NCBI RefSeq assembly: GCF_035920445.1
Contig: NZ_CP109162.1
Location: forward strand, 5,766,001 to 5,830,000
Direction of reading: 5' to 3'
DNA from: Nocardia sp. NBC_01730
GTDB taxonomy: Bacteria > Actinomycetota > Actinomycetes > Mycobacteriales > Mycobacteriaceae
Length of the DNA: 64,000 nt
Positions 17,172 to 26,355 of the stretch are shown piece by piece. The notes under the pieces are model-generated. The model did not search any database and was not told where the DNA came from. It saw only the letters and a list, made by a program, of their open reading frames with translations. Positions within the stretch are counted from its first letter, which is position 1. Every line of letters begins with the position of its first letter. The translations under genes were made by a program, and so were the position numbers.

Positions 17172-19238
17172 TCAGGCGCCGACGCGACCGCCGTTCTTCT
17201 TCCACACCACCGCGACCGACGGGCGCGGCTGACCGGCTCCGCCGTCCGGCCAGTGCGAGAGCGGGTTTTCCGGGCTCGCGTCATCGGCCTCGCCTGGGTG
17301 CTGCACGCACACGATGACCCGCGACTCGGTGACCACCGGGCCACAGGTCTCCGCGCCGCGGGGGACGGTGAGGAACTGTTTGGTCTCGCCGCGGTTCGGG
17401 CCGTCGAGGACGACCGAGAACAACCCGTCATTCGACTTCAGCGCGTTGCCGTCGGTGGAGATCCACAGGTTGCCGTATGGGTCGAAGGCCAGGTTGTCGG
17501 GGCAGGATATCGGGCTCACCTTGGACTTGGCATATCCGGCGAAATAGGTGTCCGCGGCCGCGGGATCGCCGCAGACCAGCAGCAGCGACCAGGTGAACGT
17601 AGTGCCGGTGTGGTTGTCGTCGATCTCCAGGACTTGGCCGTTCTTGTTCAGATTGCGCGGGTTCGCCTCGTCCGGGCCCTGCTTGCCCGCCGCGCCCCGG
17701 TTGTCATTATTGGTCAGGGCGACGTACACCTTGCCGGTATACGGGTTGGCCTCGAAGTCTTCCGGGCGGTCCATCTTGGTGGCGCCGACCTTGTCCGCGG
17801 CCAGCCGGGTGAACACCGCGACCTCTTCGGCACTCATGCCCTCGACAAGCGACTTGCCTTTGCCTTCCGGCCCGGTCTCGAGCAGCGGAATCCACTGGCC
17901 GGTTCCGGTGAAACCCTTGTCCGACGGCTTGATTCCGGTGCCGTCGATCTTGTCCGCGTGATCGCCGTCGAGCTTCGCGACGTACAGTGTGCCCGCGTCC
18001 AGGATGGTCAGGTTGTGCCGCATGCTCGCGGCGCCGTTTCCCGCCTGGGTCTTGCGCGATGACACGAATTTGTACATGTAGTCGAACTTTTCGTCGTCGC
18101 CGGTGTAGGAGACGACATCGCCGTTCTTCGTGACATAGATGGTGGCGCCCTCGTGCTTGAGCCGCCCCATCGCGGTGTGCTTGATCGGTGTCGAGGTCGG
18201 ATCCCACGGATCGACCTCGACGACGTAACCGAATCGGTTGGCCTCGTTGGGTTCCTGTGCGAGATCGAAACGCTTGTCCGCGCGTTCCCACTGGTAGACG
18301 GTCCCGCCCGCAGCGACGCCGTATCGCTTCAGTCGCGCCGCGGCGGCGGATTCGGTCACCTTGTCGCCGTTGGCGAAATAGGCGTGGAAGTTCTCCTCGC
18401 CGGAAAGCACTGTGCCCCAGGGGGTCAGGCCGCCGGAACAGTTGGCGAAGGTGCCGAACACCTTGGTGCCGGTCGGGTCGGCCGAGGTCTTGACGAAGTC
18501 GCTGCCCGCAGCGGGGCCCGTCAGCTCGAACTCGGTCTTCGCGGTGATCCTGCGGTTGTACTTGCCGAAAGCGGGAACGAGCTTGCCCGACCCCGATTCG
18601 CCCTTCACCTCGACCACGGTCAGGCCGTGCGCGGCCATGGTGATCGCGATCTGCTCGTCGGTCGGCGCGTCCTTGTGGTAGCCGCGGAACATGTGCGGGG
18701 AAGTCGTGTACTCATGGTTGACCACCAACAAGTAGCTGTTCGCCTGACCCTCGATCGGCAGCAGGGCGGCGAAGTCGTTGTTGTAGCCGAACTGCTTGGC
18801 CTGCGCCGCGGCGGTCTGCTTGTCGAAGTCGAACGCGGGCGCGTCGGCGAACAGCGGGTCGCCCCAGCGGATGACGACGGACTGCTCGTAGCCGTCCGGA
18901 ATCACCACGGCGTCTTCTCTGTTCGGCGCGACGGCCGTGAAGTCGGTCCCGGTTCCCGGTGGACCCGCGGGCGAGGTGGACACCACCGCGGTCGGCTCGC
19001 TGTCGTCGCCGCAGGCCGCGAGGACGCTGCCCGCGCCGACCGCGAGCACCGCGGCCGCGCCGCCCTTGATCAACCCGCGCCGGTTCAGCGAGCTGACGAC
19101 GTCACCGAAGTACGCACCGGCGGACGTGTTCGGCGCCTCGTGGAAGCATGCGTTCGCGCACTTGTATTCACACGTCACGGCGGCGCGCGACGACTGGCCG
19201 TCATGCTGCACGAAAAGGGCGAGTGGCTGAAGACTCAC
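17172..19238 (-). CDS. PhoX-type (DUF839) Tat-exported phosphatase
   Basis: A 688-residue protein of the PhoX/DUF839 family, calcium- and iron-dependent alkaline phosphatases that free phosphate from organic esters outside the membrane. GTG 19238 is preceded by AGGAG at 5 bases. The N-terminus has a Cys-bearing segment (CEYKCANACFHEAPN) typical of actinobacterial members. It is followed by the twin-arginine signal NRRGLIKGG, a hydrophobic stretch and a lipobox-like LAAC, so export by Tat and perhaps lipidation are expected. Conserved blocks include VVNHEYT, NCSGGLTPWGT, LSGEENF, MGRLKHEGATI, RPEDFE and FDPYGNLWISTD. Phosphate control is likely from the family, but I did not identify a PhoP box. 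Confidence 0.9.
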   Translation of the reverse strand: MSLQPLALFVQHDGQSSRAAVTCEYKCANACFHEAPNTSAGAYFGDVVSSLNRRGLIKGGAAAVLAVGAGSVLAACGDDSEPTAVVSTSPAGPPGTGTDFTAVAPNREDAVVIPDGYEQSVVIRWGDPLFADAPAFDFDKQTAAAQAKQFGYNNDFAALLPIEGQANSYLLVVNHEYTTSPHMFRGYHKDAPTDEQIAITMAAHGLTVVEVKGESGSGKLVPAFGKYNRRITAKTEFELTGPAAGSDFVKTSADPTGTKVFGTFANCSGGLTPWGTVLSGEENFHAYFANGDKVTESAAAARLKRYGVAAGGTVYQWERADKRFDLAQEPNEANRFGYVVEVDPWDPTSTPIKHTAMGRLKHEGATIYVTKNGDVVSYTGDDEKFDYMYKFVSSRKTQAGNGAASMRHNLTILDAGTLYVAKLDGDHADKIDGTGIKPSDKGFTGTGQWIPLLETGPEGKGKSLVEGMSAEEVAVFTRLAADKVGATKMDRPEDFEANPYTGKVYVALTNNDNRGAAGKQGPDEANPRNLNKNGQVLEIDDNHTGTTFTWSLLLVCGDPAAADTYFAGYAKSKVSPISCPDNLAFDPYGNLWISTDGNALKSNDGLFSVVLDGPNRGETKQFLTVPRGAETCGPVVTESRVIVCVQHPGEADDASPENPLSHWPDGGAGQPRPSVAVVWKKNGGRVGA

Positions 19239-19477
19239 GGTGACTCCTGGGTTGGACCGATGGCCCGCACGGTAGACCATCCGGACAATACGGAAAAGAC
19301 GACAAGGTGAACAGCCGCCCAATTAGGCAATCCTCAACTTGCCGGGCCACCGGCAAGCACAAAAGCGAATGCCGCGTCGTTCGACAATCTCGAACCGACG
19401 CGACATTCGCTGTGGCGGCTGCCTCGGCCTTGCTCGGCCCGGCGGGGCCGCGGACGAACTTCGTCCGGCTGCGCCCA

Positions 19478-20278
19478 TCAGGCATTGACCGGAAGGGCGA
19501 TGACGACCTCGCTCTCGTTCTCGGGCAGATAGTGCGCCCGCAGGATGCGCCCGACCTGCACCTGTCCGACACTGCCCGGTGCCAGGAACTTCGTCACCCG
19601 GGTAGCGAAGGACAACCCGTCCGGCCGGGTGACCACCAGACCGAGTTCGACTTCGGAGTGGCCGTCGCGGATCGTGCCGGTGACCGACAGCGACCGCACC
19701 ACCGCCTGGGTGGCGATGCCACGCTCGGCGATGTCGAGCTTGTGCTGGGTGGTGATGCCCTTGCGGATCAGCGACTCGTTCAGCGCCTGCTGCGCCGCGG
19801 ACGCGTCGCCGGACAGATCGACCTCGACCTTGTCGGTCCGATCCGGCAGATAGCGCACCGGAAGCACAACACCGGGCCGCAGCAGCGCGAGCTGGGTGAG
19901 CGGCACGATCATCTTCGCGCTCGAGTGGAAGATCTTGCCGTCCGCGCCCTCGACGCTGAATTCGACGCGGACCTGCGGCTGATCGTTGAGCGTAAGCCCG
20001 GTCTGCGCGAACGATTCGATGGTGCCGAGGCCGGTCAGGCCGTCGCGGAACTCCGAGCTGTTTCGGCCGGTGAGCGCCGCGACGATGCCCTCGCCGGTGA
20101 ACGCGAACACCACGATGACCGAGGTGATCGCGATGATCGGCAGCGACATCTGCCAACCGACCCAGCCGAAGACAACGGAATCGAATTCATCGGAAGGGAC
20201 GTAGGTGAGGCCGTGGAACAGGTAGTAGCCGACCGCCGCGACAGCGAGTGCGAGGGTGATCGATCGGACCATTTTCAT
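19478..20278 (-). CDS. Two-TM protein of unknown function
   Basis: A 266-residue protein with hydrophobic segments at about 5-22 and about 48-70. A soluble domain follows with two similar beta-rich halves, each with an FSVEGADGK- or LVVTRPDGLS-type strand and a closing PVRYLPD / RAHYLPE motif (around 140 and 250). This internal duplication is visible by eye. The family is unknown to me; the layout resembles DUF3592-like envelope proteins. AGGAA lies 5 bases before ATG 20278; the open frame begins at 20299. It lies upstream of the PhoX gene and downstream of the lipoprotein gene on the same strand, with 100 bases to the latter. Confidence 0.65.
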   Translation of the reverse strand: MKMVRSITLALAVAAVGYYLFHGLTYVPSDEFDSVVFGWVGWQMSLPIIAITSVIVVFAFTGEGIVAALTGRNSSEFRDGLTGLGTIESFAQTGLTLNDQPQVRVEFSVEGADGKIFHSSAKMIVPLTQLALLRPGVVLPVRYLPDRTDKVEVDLSGDASAAQQALNESLIRKGITTQHKLDIAERGIATQAVVRSLSVTGTIRDGHSEVELGLVVTRPDGLSFATRVTKFLAPGSVGQVQVGRILRAHYLPENESEVVIALPVNA

Positions 20279-20377
20279 GACATTCCTTTGATATTCCATG
20301 TTTTCGGGATTCCACTGCGCCCGTCATCCCGGTGGAGCGACCGGGATGACGGAGCGGGAAGTGGTGGGAAGGAGGGA

Positions 20378-20914
20378 TCAGGCGCCGACGATGGTCGAGC
20401 AGGCGAAGGTGATGTCGAACTTCGACGACTTCGGGCCGGCCAGCGGGTTGGTCAGATCGGGGGCACCGACGCCCTCACCGGTGACCTTGTAGGTGTTGCC
20501 GTCCTTCACGACCTTCGCCGAGCCACCCGGCATGCCGTTGCCGAAGCCGACCGCGTAGGGCAGTCCGTTGTCGCCGCCCTTGCTGCCCGCGATCGCGACA
20601 GCCTGCACGGTGTCGGCGTCGGTGATGGTCGCGCTCACCGAGAGATTGCCGTAGACGCCGTTTTCGGTGTCGGTCAGCGCCAGCGCCAGCGTCCCGCCCT
20701 GCTTGGCGCAGGTGGTGGAGAACTTCGCGTCGAAGGCCTTGCCGTCAACCGACGCGATCGACTTGCCTGCCGGAGCGGCCGGGCCCGGCTTCGCCGAGGA
20801 AGGCGCCGGCGCGGCGGGGGAGCTGCCGGAGTCGCTGCATCCGGTGACGAACAGTGCGACGGCGGCGGACGCGGCGAGAGCAAGGGAGGAGATGCGGACC
20901 GAAGTGGCGTTCAT
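20378..20914 (-). CDS. 19-kDa-antigen (LpqH)-family lipoprotein
   Basis: A 178-residue lipoprotein. It has a signal peptide with lipobox FVTGC (Cys near 26), then a Ser/Pro/Ala-rich linker and a beta-rich domain with two cysteines (TTCAKQGG and FACST) that would form the disulfide of the mycobacterial 19-kDa lipoprotein antigen family (PF05481). These surface lipoproteins are TLR2 agonists in mycobacteria; their physiological role is unclear. The start at ATG 20914 is supported by AGGAC upstream. It is transcribed away from the CHAT operon, so the 165 bases between them hold divergent promoters. Confidence 0.85.
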   Translation of the reverse strand: MNATSVRISSLALAASAAVALFVTGCSDSGSSPAAPAPSSAKPGPAAPAGKSIASVDGKAFDAKFSTTCAKQGGTLALALTDTENGVYGNLSVSATITDADTVQAVAIAGSKGGDNGLPYAVGFGNGMPGGSAKVVKDGNTYKVTGEGVGAPDLTNPLAGPKSSKFDITFACSTIVGA

Positions 20915-21034
20915 GATGTGTCCTAGTGGTTCGTGGGGCGACGCCCCGGTCTTTTGTTTCGTTCGGCCCACCGTGTGAAGCCGATGCGAGAAACGTATGA
21001 ACGGTTCGCGCCCTACCGATCCCAGGTTTTGCAC

Positions 21035-21071
21035 GGGGGCCGCGAACACGCAGCGCCGCAGGCGCTGCAGA
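21035..21071 (+). repeat. Dispersed palindromic repeat, copy R1
   Basis: GGGGGCCGCGAACACGC followed by the perfect hairpin GCAGCGCC-GCA-GGCGCTGC (21050-21068). The 34 bases 21035-21068 differ from 48773-48806 at one position. It sits 9-12 bases before the first start codon of the CHAT operon, so it is in the leader of that mRNA if transcription starts upstream. Confidence 0.7.
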
Positions 21072-21079
21072 ATGATCGA

Positions 21080-22459
21080 ATGCGACGACCGCGCGCCATG
21101 GTGCTCGACGAGGTGTGGCGCAGGATCGAGGGTGTCGAACCGCTCAGTGGCCCGCACGGCGGTCCGTTGCGTCGCACCGTGAAGCTCGTGCTCGACCCGT
21201 TGGTGATCCGCCCCGTGCAGCATCCGCTGTGCGCGGGCGCCGTGCTCACGGCCGACGGTGCGGTGCTGCTGGAGGCGCGTGTTCAGGCCGCGGCCGACGT
21301 GCTGCGTGCCACGGCGGCCTGGTTCACGGTGCTCAAGCAGGTCCGGCGGGCGTTGCGAATCACCGAGGGGCATCCGCAGGATCTGTACTTCCAGCGCTGC
21401 TTCGAGCTGGCGACCACCTCCGGCATGCCGGAGGTGGCGCAGGCGCGTGCCGTCGCGGAGGCCACACTGCGCGATGTCCACGAGTACGCCGCGGGCCGCA
21501 CTACGCAGGCGCTGAAGACCTACCTGACCGACCACACGCGGGAGCGGGGGCTGACCGAGCTGCTCGATATCGCGTGGCGGCGGCGGCCGTTGACCGGCCC
21601 GGCGAGCGGTAACCATGCGGCGCAGGTACGTGATCTGCTGGATGCCTGCGCCGCCGCACGACTCGGCCGAGACACGGGCGACGGGCAGCCCGCGCTGGAT
21701 GGTCTCGTCGCCAGGTATGCCGGAACGCACATGGGAATTCGGTTGTGGCAGATCGAATCCGGGCATTCGGCAACAGAACTCGGCCTCACCGCGCATCCGG
21801 TGCCGCGACAGCCCGCGATCGGCGCCTCCGCCTCGAAATCCACGTTGGGACTGCCGTTCGACCGCACCGTCTACGAGCGTGTGTTCACCGTCCTGCAGGC
21901 ATCCAGCGACCGCGCCGAGTTGCCGCCGATCCCGGAGCTGGTTGCCGCCGAGATCGCCAGGAGCTGTGCACCGTGGGCGCTGCTCGACGAGTCGCTGCGC
22001 GTCGCGGCGACGGTGGGGGTGGAGCTGGCGGTCGGTCTGGTGCCGATCGATCACCGGAAACAGCGGCTTTCGAGCGACCGGTATCTGCGCTTGGCCGAAA
22101 ACGATTCGGCCACTGCGGCGCATCAAGTGGTGAACAGTCGCTGGCAGCGGGAGGCTTACGTGCTGCAGGCGCGGCGGCTGGTGGTGTCCGCGGACGACGC
22201 CGGAGCGTCCACCGGACCGCTCGCGGCCATCGCCGCTGAGCTGACCACGCCATGGCGGCCGTACCTGCGCCGGCTGTGGGTTCGTCTGCACGGCAGGGAT
22301 GTCCGGGAGTTCGCGATCTACGATCCGGACGAACTGTGGGATCTGCTCGACGGCGTGGTGCGCTCGGTCATTCTGGACCATCGAACGCGGGTCAAACAGG
22401 CGCTCAGTGTGCGGGCGAGCGCGGGTGAACCGGACGCGGCGGAATCGAGGGCGAGCTGA
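21080..22459 (+). CDS. Unknown protein, first gene of the CHAT operon
   Basis: About 459 residues, almost all helical by composition, with many Ala/Leu/Arg and no signal peptide or membrane segment. I do not recognise the family. Segments that may help a search are PLCAGAVLTADGAVLLEAR near the start and PYLRRLWVRLHGRDVREFAIYDP near the end. The start is uncertain between ATG 21080 and ATG 21098; the frame is open to 20933, but that part reads through the palindromic repeat and looks non-coding. Its stop overlaps the next start (TGATG), so the four genes to 26262 form one translationally coupled operon. Confidence 0.8.
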   Translation: MRRPRAMVLDEVWRRIEGVEPLSGPHGGPLRRTVKLVLDPLVIRPVQHPLCAGAVLTADGAVLLEARVQAAADVLRATAAWFTVLKQVRRALRITEGHPQDLYFQRCFELATTSGMPEVAQARAVAEATLRDVHEYAAGRTTQALKTYLTDHTRERGLTELLDIAWRRRPLTGPASGNHAAQVRDLLDACAAARLGRDTGDGQPALDGLVARYAGTHMGIRLWQIESGHSATELGLTAHPVPRQPAIGASASKSTLGLPFDRTVYERVFTVLQASSDRAELPPIPELVAAEIARSCAPWALLDESLRVAATVGVELAVGLVPIDHRKQRLSSDRYLRLAENDSATAAHQVVNSRWQREAYVLQARRLVVSADDAGASTGPLAAIAAELTTPWRPYLRRLWVRLHGRDVREFAIYDPDELWDLLDGVVRSVILDHRTRVKQALSVRASAGEPDAAESRAS

Positions 22460-23481
22460 TGAGCGCGACCGTACGCATCCGGCATCGAGACGGCCTGTGG
22501 ATCATCGCGCCGGACGGTGCGCCGACGGTGCTCGACAGCGCGGCCGGGATCGATGTGCTCGTGCTCGAGGTGGTGGGCGGGCACCTGACCTGGAGCCTGC
22601 TCGGCGGACAGGTGACACCGGCGGCGGTGATCGACGACCGCGCGCTCGCGCAGGACTGGATCTGGGCCGTGTTCGGCGCGGAGGTGGCCCTGGCTCTGGA
22701 CGAATTCGGCGGGGGTAGAACGGAATTCACCGCCGCGCCCGCACTGCCGGAACTCGCGGCGCGCGCATGGCGGCTCGGCTACGCCCACTGGGCGGCGCGC
22801 TGGTGGCCTGCGTCGACCCTGGACGGCATCGCGCCGCTCGACGCCCGGTTGCTCGCGGACGAGATCGCCGCGTTGAGCGAGGAATGCGAGCTGATCGTCG
22901 ACGGAGCGGACGCGCCGCCGGCCGAGGAGCACGAGATCGCCGATGTTCCGACGCGGGCCGAGGACTACGCGTTGGCCGCCGGACTCGCGACCGCCGCGCC
23001 TGGCGAACTGGTATTGGCCAGAGGAACCTGCGGGTGGAACTGGCGCCGATGCCCGCCCGGCCTGCTCGATGCCTCCGAGCGCGCGGTGTCCTGGGCAGTG
23101 GTGCGCGAGGCGGGCAGCACGATTGTGCGAGTGCACGCGGTCGCCGCGCCGCTCTCGCCAACGGATACGCCGCCGCACCTGCGTCCGCTCGCTGTGATCC
23201 GGACCGCCACCGACGCCGCCGAGGTACCCCTGACTCGCGATGGCGAAATCTGGAACGCCTCGACAACGGCCCCGACCGGTGCGGAATCGGGTGTGACCGT
23301 GGATATCTACGTGCCCGGTGTCGGCGTGGACGAGCCGGAGCCGGACGCCGCCACGCGTCGCGAGCAGGTGCGCGAGCTGGTCACGGCCCGGCTGCGCCGC
23401 ACGGCCGACGGGCCCGACAACCCCGTCGAGGCTCCGCTGCTCGCCGAAATCGCCGCGGCTGCTCCGGATTCGGATTTCTGA
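22459..23481 (+). CDS. Unknown protein, second gene of the CHAT operon
   Basis: A 340-residue protein starting at ATG 22459 inside the TGATG overlap with the previous gene. The N-terminal half mixes strands and helices (RIRHRDGLWIIAPDG, LTWSLLGGQ). A second portion from about 185 is beta-rich (GELVLARGTCGWNWRRCPPGLLD, GSTIVRVHAVAAPL), followed by an acidic, helix-prone C-terminus. I recognise no family. The beta domain has the look of a ligand- or partner-binding sandwich, but that is inference. The next gene starts one base after its stop. Confidence 0.8.
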   Translation: MSATVRIRHRDGLWIIAPDGAPTVLDSAAGIDVLVLEVVGGHLTWSLLGGQVTPAAVIDDRALAQDWIWAVFGAEVALALDEFGGGRTEFTAAPALPELAARAWRLGYAHWAARWWPASTLDGIAPLDARLLADEIAALSEECELIVDGADAPPAEEHEIADVPTRAEDYALAAGLATAAPGELVLARGTCGWNWRRCPPGLLDASERAVSWAVVREAGSTIVRVHAVAAPLSPTDTPPHLRPLAVIRTATDAAEVPLTRDGEIWNASTTAPTGAESGVTVDIYVPGVGVDEPEPDAATRREQVRELVTARLRRTADGPDNPVEAPLLAEIAAAAPDSDF

Positions 23482-23482
23482 T

Positions 23483-25009
23483 ATGGCCGACGAGACTCCG
23501 GACGACGGTCGCGAGCTGCTTGCCGCGGGCGCCGAGGCGTACACCCGCGGAGACGCGGCGGCGGCCAAACGCCTCTTCGAGGACGCCGCGGGGAAGACCA
23601 CGGGCGACATCCGGCTCGGCGCGATCATCAACGCGGCGAGCATGGCCGACGAACTCGGCGACCACGCCGCCTCCCTCGCCCTGTACCGCTCGGCGCTGGC
23701 CGAAATGCCAGAGCACGCGCCGCGATTGCGGCCGAACGCACTGGTCAATATGTCGCAAGCGTTGCAGCACCTCGGCGAACTCGACGAGGCGCAGGCGGCA
23801 CTGGAGCAGGCCCGGGCACTGCTCGCGAACAACACCGACACCGACCTCGGCGTGCTGCGCGTGGCCTGTCTGCTTTCCCTGACCGCGGTCGCGCTGCACG
23901 GTCAGAGCTGGGCCTACGCCGCCGAGCTTGCCACCGAATCACTGGACGCGGCACTGCGTTTCGCGCCGCAGCTGGCCGGGCATCCGCTGATGAACCTCGC
24001 GGCGACCTATTTCGAGACCGGTCGCCGCGACCTGGCCGTCGACTTCGCGCGGCAGGCACTGGCCGCGTTCGAGTCGGCGGGCGACCGCAACGCCGTCGCC
24101 GAGACCGAGCAGAATCTCGCCACCATGCTGGTCCGCGTCGAGCGGTACGACGAAGCGGAACAGCCACTGCGGTCCAGTCAGGAGTATTTCGAGCGGGCCG
24201 GGCTCGGCTATCGGGCCGGAGTCGGGCTCAAGACCATGGGATTCCTCGCGGAGGGCCGCGGCGACCTCGAGGTGGCGCAGGACTTCTATCGTCGGAGCCT
24301 GGCGTATTTTGTCGAGTCCGGCGCCGTGCTCGACGCCGCCGACCTCCACATGCGCCTGTCCACGGTCGCCTTCAAGACCGGCCGTCTTACCGAATGCGGA
24401 GAACTGCTCGCCGCGGCGTTCGCGACCTACGCCGAGCGCGGCCTCGGCCTGCACTGCGCCCAGCTCGATTTCTGGCACGCGACTCTGCTGGAGGGCGCCA
24501 TCGCCGCGACGGAGTCGCCGACCGACGAAATGCTCACGCAAGCAGTGCAACTCGCCGTGCCTGCCGCGTTGGCCATCGACGCTGTGCGCCATACCCTGCC
24601 GAACGGCAGCCAGCGCGAGCAGTGGAACCGCCGGATCGCCGATCCTGCTATGCGTTTGGCGTTCCGCTTCGCCCACCTGTCGGGCAACGGCTTGCTCCTC
24701 GCGGACCTGATCGAAACGCAGTGCGCGGGGACCACCTTGAGCATCGATCACGCCCAGCGCGACCACCCGGTCCGGCTTCCCTACGAATTGTTCGATCCGC
24801 CGGAGGATGTCGGCGATCTTCCGGGCAGCGCGGCACTTCAGCTCGGCGCCGCTCTCGCCGGTGTCGCGGCGAGCGCGGGCCTTCCGGTCGCACTGCCGCC
24901 GCACCTGGCGCTGGCCGCGGAGGGCCGGATCGCGCTGGCGCCGTTCATCGCCGCCGCCGAACAACGCTACGGCCGGGTGATCCGGGACGATCGGGTGCTG
25001 ACGGTATGA
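23483..25009 (+). CDS. TPR-repeat protein, partner of the CHAT protease
   Basis: A 508-residue helical-repeat protein. Several 34-residue-like TPR units can be traced, for example AAGAEAYTRGDAAAAKRLFEDAA (about 14-36), MSQALQHLGELDEAQAALEQARALL (about 92-116) and NLATMLVRVERYDEAEQPLRSSQEYFERAG (about 211-240). The C-terminal 130 residues are less regular. TPR proteins bind peptides or proteins, and in CHAT systems they often sense or gate the protease. The gene starts at ATG 23483, one base after the previous stop. Its TGA overlaps the CHAT ATG by 4 bases (ATGA), implying equal, coupled production. Confidence 0.88.
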   Translation: MADETPDDGRELLAAGAEAYTRGDAAAAKRLFEDAAGKTTGDIRLGAIINAASMADELGDHAASLALYRSALAEMPEHAPRLRPNALVNMSQALQHLGELDEAQAALEQARALLANNTDTDLGVLRVACLLSLTAVALHGQSWAYAAELATESLDAALRFAPQLAGHPLMNLAATYFETGRRDLAVDFARQALAAFESAGDRNAVAETEQNLATMLVRVERYDEAEQPLRSSQEYFERAGLGYRAGVGLKTMGFLAEGRGDLEVAQDFYRRSLAYFVESGAVLDAADLHMRLSTVAFKTGRLTECGELLAAAFATYAERGLGLHCAQLDFWHATLLEGAIAATESPTDEMLTQAVQLAVPAALAIDAVRHTLPNGSQREQWNRRIADPAMRLAFRFAHLSGNGLLLADLIETQCAGTTLSIDHAQRDHPVRLPYELFDPPEDVGDLPGSAALQLGAALAGVAASAGLPVALPPHLALAAEGRIALAPFIAAAEQRYGRVIRDDRVLTV

Positions 25010-26262
25010 CTCAGCCGACGGTGATCGTCCGCATGGCGGACGCAGGGGATGTGTACATGTCGTGGCGGTGGGTCGCCGACAGTGCGCCACGGGGCGCGAG
25101 CGCACTGCCCGAAGAAGCGGCCATGCGGGCAGTGAGTATGCTGGCCGACGCACTTCCGCAGCCCGCCGAGTCCGGCGGGTTGGAACGCGCACTGACCACG
25201 GGTGCTTTCGCCAGTTACGAGAACGAGTACCTTGTCGCACAGGCACTTTCGCGAGCTCTGCTGCCCTACGGTCTCGCCGCTCAGCTCTACGAGCTGTCTC
25301 AGCGTGGCGTACGGCCGCACATTCGGCTGCAACCGTCGCCCCGGGTCGCCCAGGTGCCGTGGGAGCTGATCGCGCCGGACCGCGACATCCGGCTGATCGA
25401 CATCGCGGACGTCAGTCTCCTCGCTCCCGCGGGCATCGTGCAGGCACCGGCCAGGGTCGCGCGGAGCTGGGCGCAAACCCGCTCGGGTCCGGTCGTCGCT
25501 GTCCTCGATCCGCGAATCCCCGGGTTCCGCGCCGACTCGACGCTCGGCTCAGTGCTGGGCAGGATGACCGCGCACACCCCACTCGCGCAACGGATGGCCG
25601 GCTATGCCGCGGCTGGTCGGCTGCGGCCCGCGGCGCAGGACCCGGTCCAGGTCTTCCGGCGCACCGATCTCGACCGCGCCTGGCTCGGCGCCGCCATGAG
25701 CGACGGCGCCAGCCGCCTGATCTACGTCGGTCATGTCACCGCGGCGGTGCCGGAATCCGGCCGGAGCGAGGACGCCGAACTCCACTTGGCCTGCACGGCC
25801 GATGCCGTCGGCTTCGCCGCACCTACCCGCACGCACCGGCCGCTGTCGGCCAAGGACCTACTGCTCGGCACGCACACGCTGGACACGGAACCCGTTGCCG
25901 GGCCGGTACTTTGGCCGATACCGAGCCGGGTAGCGCTGATCGCGTGCGAGAGTGGCGGCGACCTGCGTTTCAGCGAAGCGCTCGGCCTGACCGCGGCCAT
26001 GATCAACGGCGGCGCCGAATTGGTTACCGCGAGCAGGTGGGCGCTGCCGACCGATCTGGCCTTCCAGCGCATCGCGGGCGCACCGCCCGACGCCCACCCG
26101 CTCCAACAGGCCATCTGCGCCATCGACGCCGCGCACGAACAGCCCGACCCGGTGACCGCCCTCGCCGACTGGCAGCGCGCACGGCTGGCCGCCTGGCGCA
26201 ACGAAGGCAGGATCGAGCACTCACCGGTGCTCTGGTCGGCGTTCGCAACCGTGTGCGCATAG
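25006..26262 (+). CDS. CHAT-domain caspase-like protease
   Basis: A 418-residue protein whose C-terminal half is a CHAT (caspase HetF-associated with TPR) domain. It has a strand and catalytic His motif LIYVGHV (His243) and a strand and catalytic Cys motif VALIACESG (Cys314). The usual downstream AMINGGAELVTASRWALP block follows, equivalent to the family's GA-xxV-xxSLW segment. The N-terminal 160 residues (VPWELIAPD and others) match the region that precedes many CHAT domains. CHAT proteases act after activation in bacterial immune or cell-death systems. The target is unknown; the two unknown upstream proteins are candidates. It ends the four-gene operon. Confidence 0.9.
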   Translation: MTQPTVIVRMADAGDVYMSWRWVADSAPRGASALPEEAAMRAVSMLADALPQPAESGGLERALTTGAFASYENEYLVAQALSRALLPYGLAAQLYELSQRGVRPHIRLQPSPRVAQVPWELIAPDRDIRLIDIADVSLLAPAGIVQAPARVARSWAQTRSGPVVAVLDPRIPGFRADSTLGSVLGRMTAHTPLAQRMAGYAAAGRLRPAAQDPVQVFRRTDLDRAWLGAAMSDGASRLIYVGHVTAAVPESGRSEDAELHLACTADAVGFAAPTRTHRPLSAKDLLLGTHTLDTEPVAGPVLWPIPSRVALIACESGGDLRFSEALGLTAAMINGGAELVTASRWALPTDLAFQRIAGAPPDAHPLQQAICAIDAAHEQPDPVTALADWQRARLAAWRNEGRIEHSPVLWSAFATVCA

Positions 26263-26355
26263 TGATGCGGCGGCGGTCGCAGGTCACCGATAGACGTCGG
26301 AGCGCTTGGCCACGGTGAAGATCGTGATGACCTGGATGTGGGCGGATGCGCCGAC

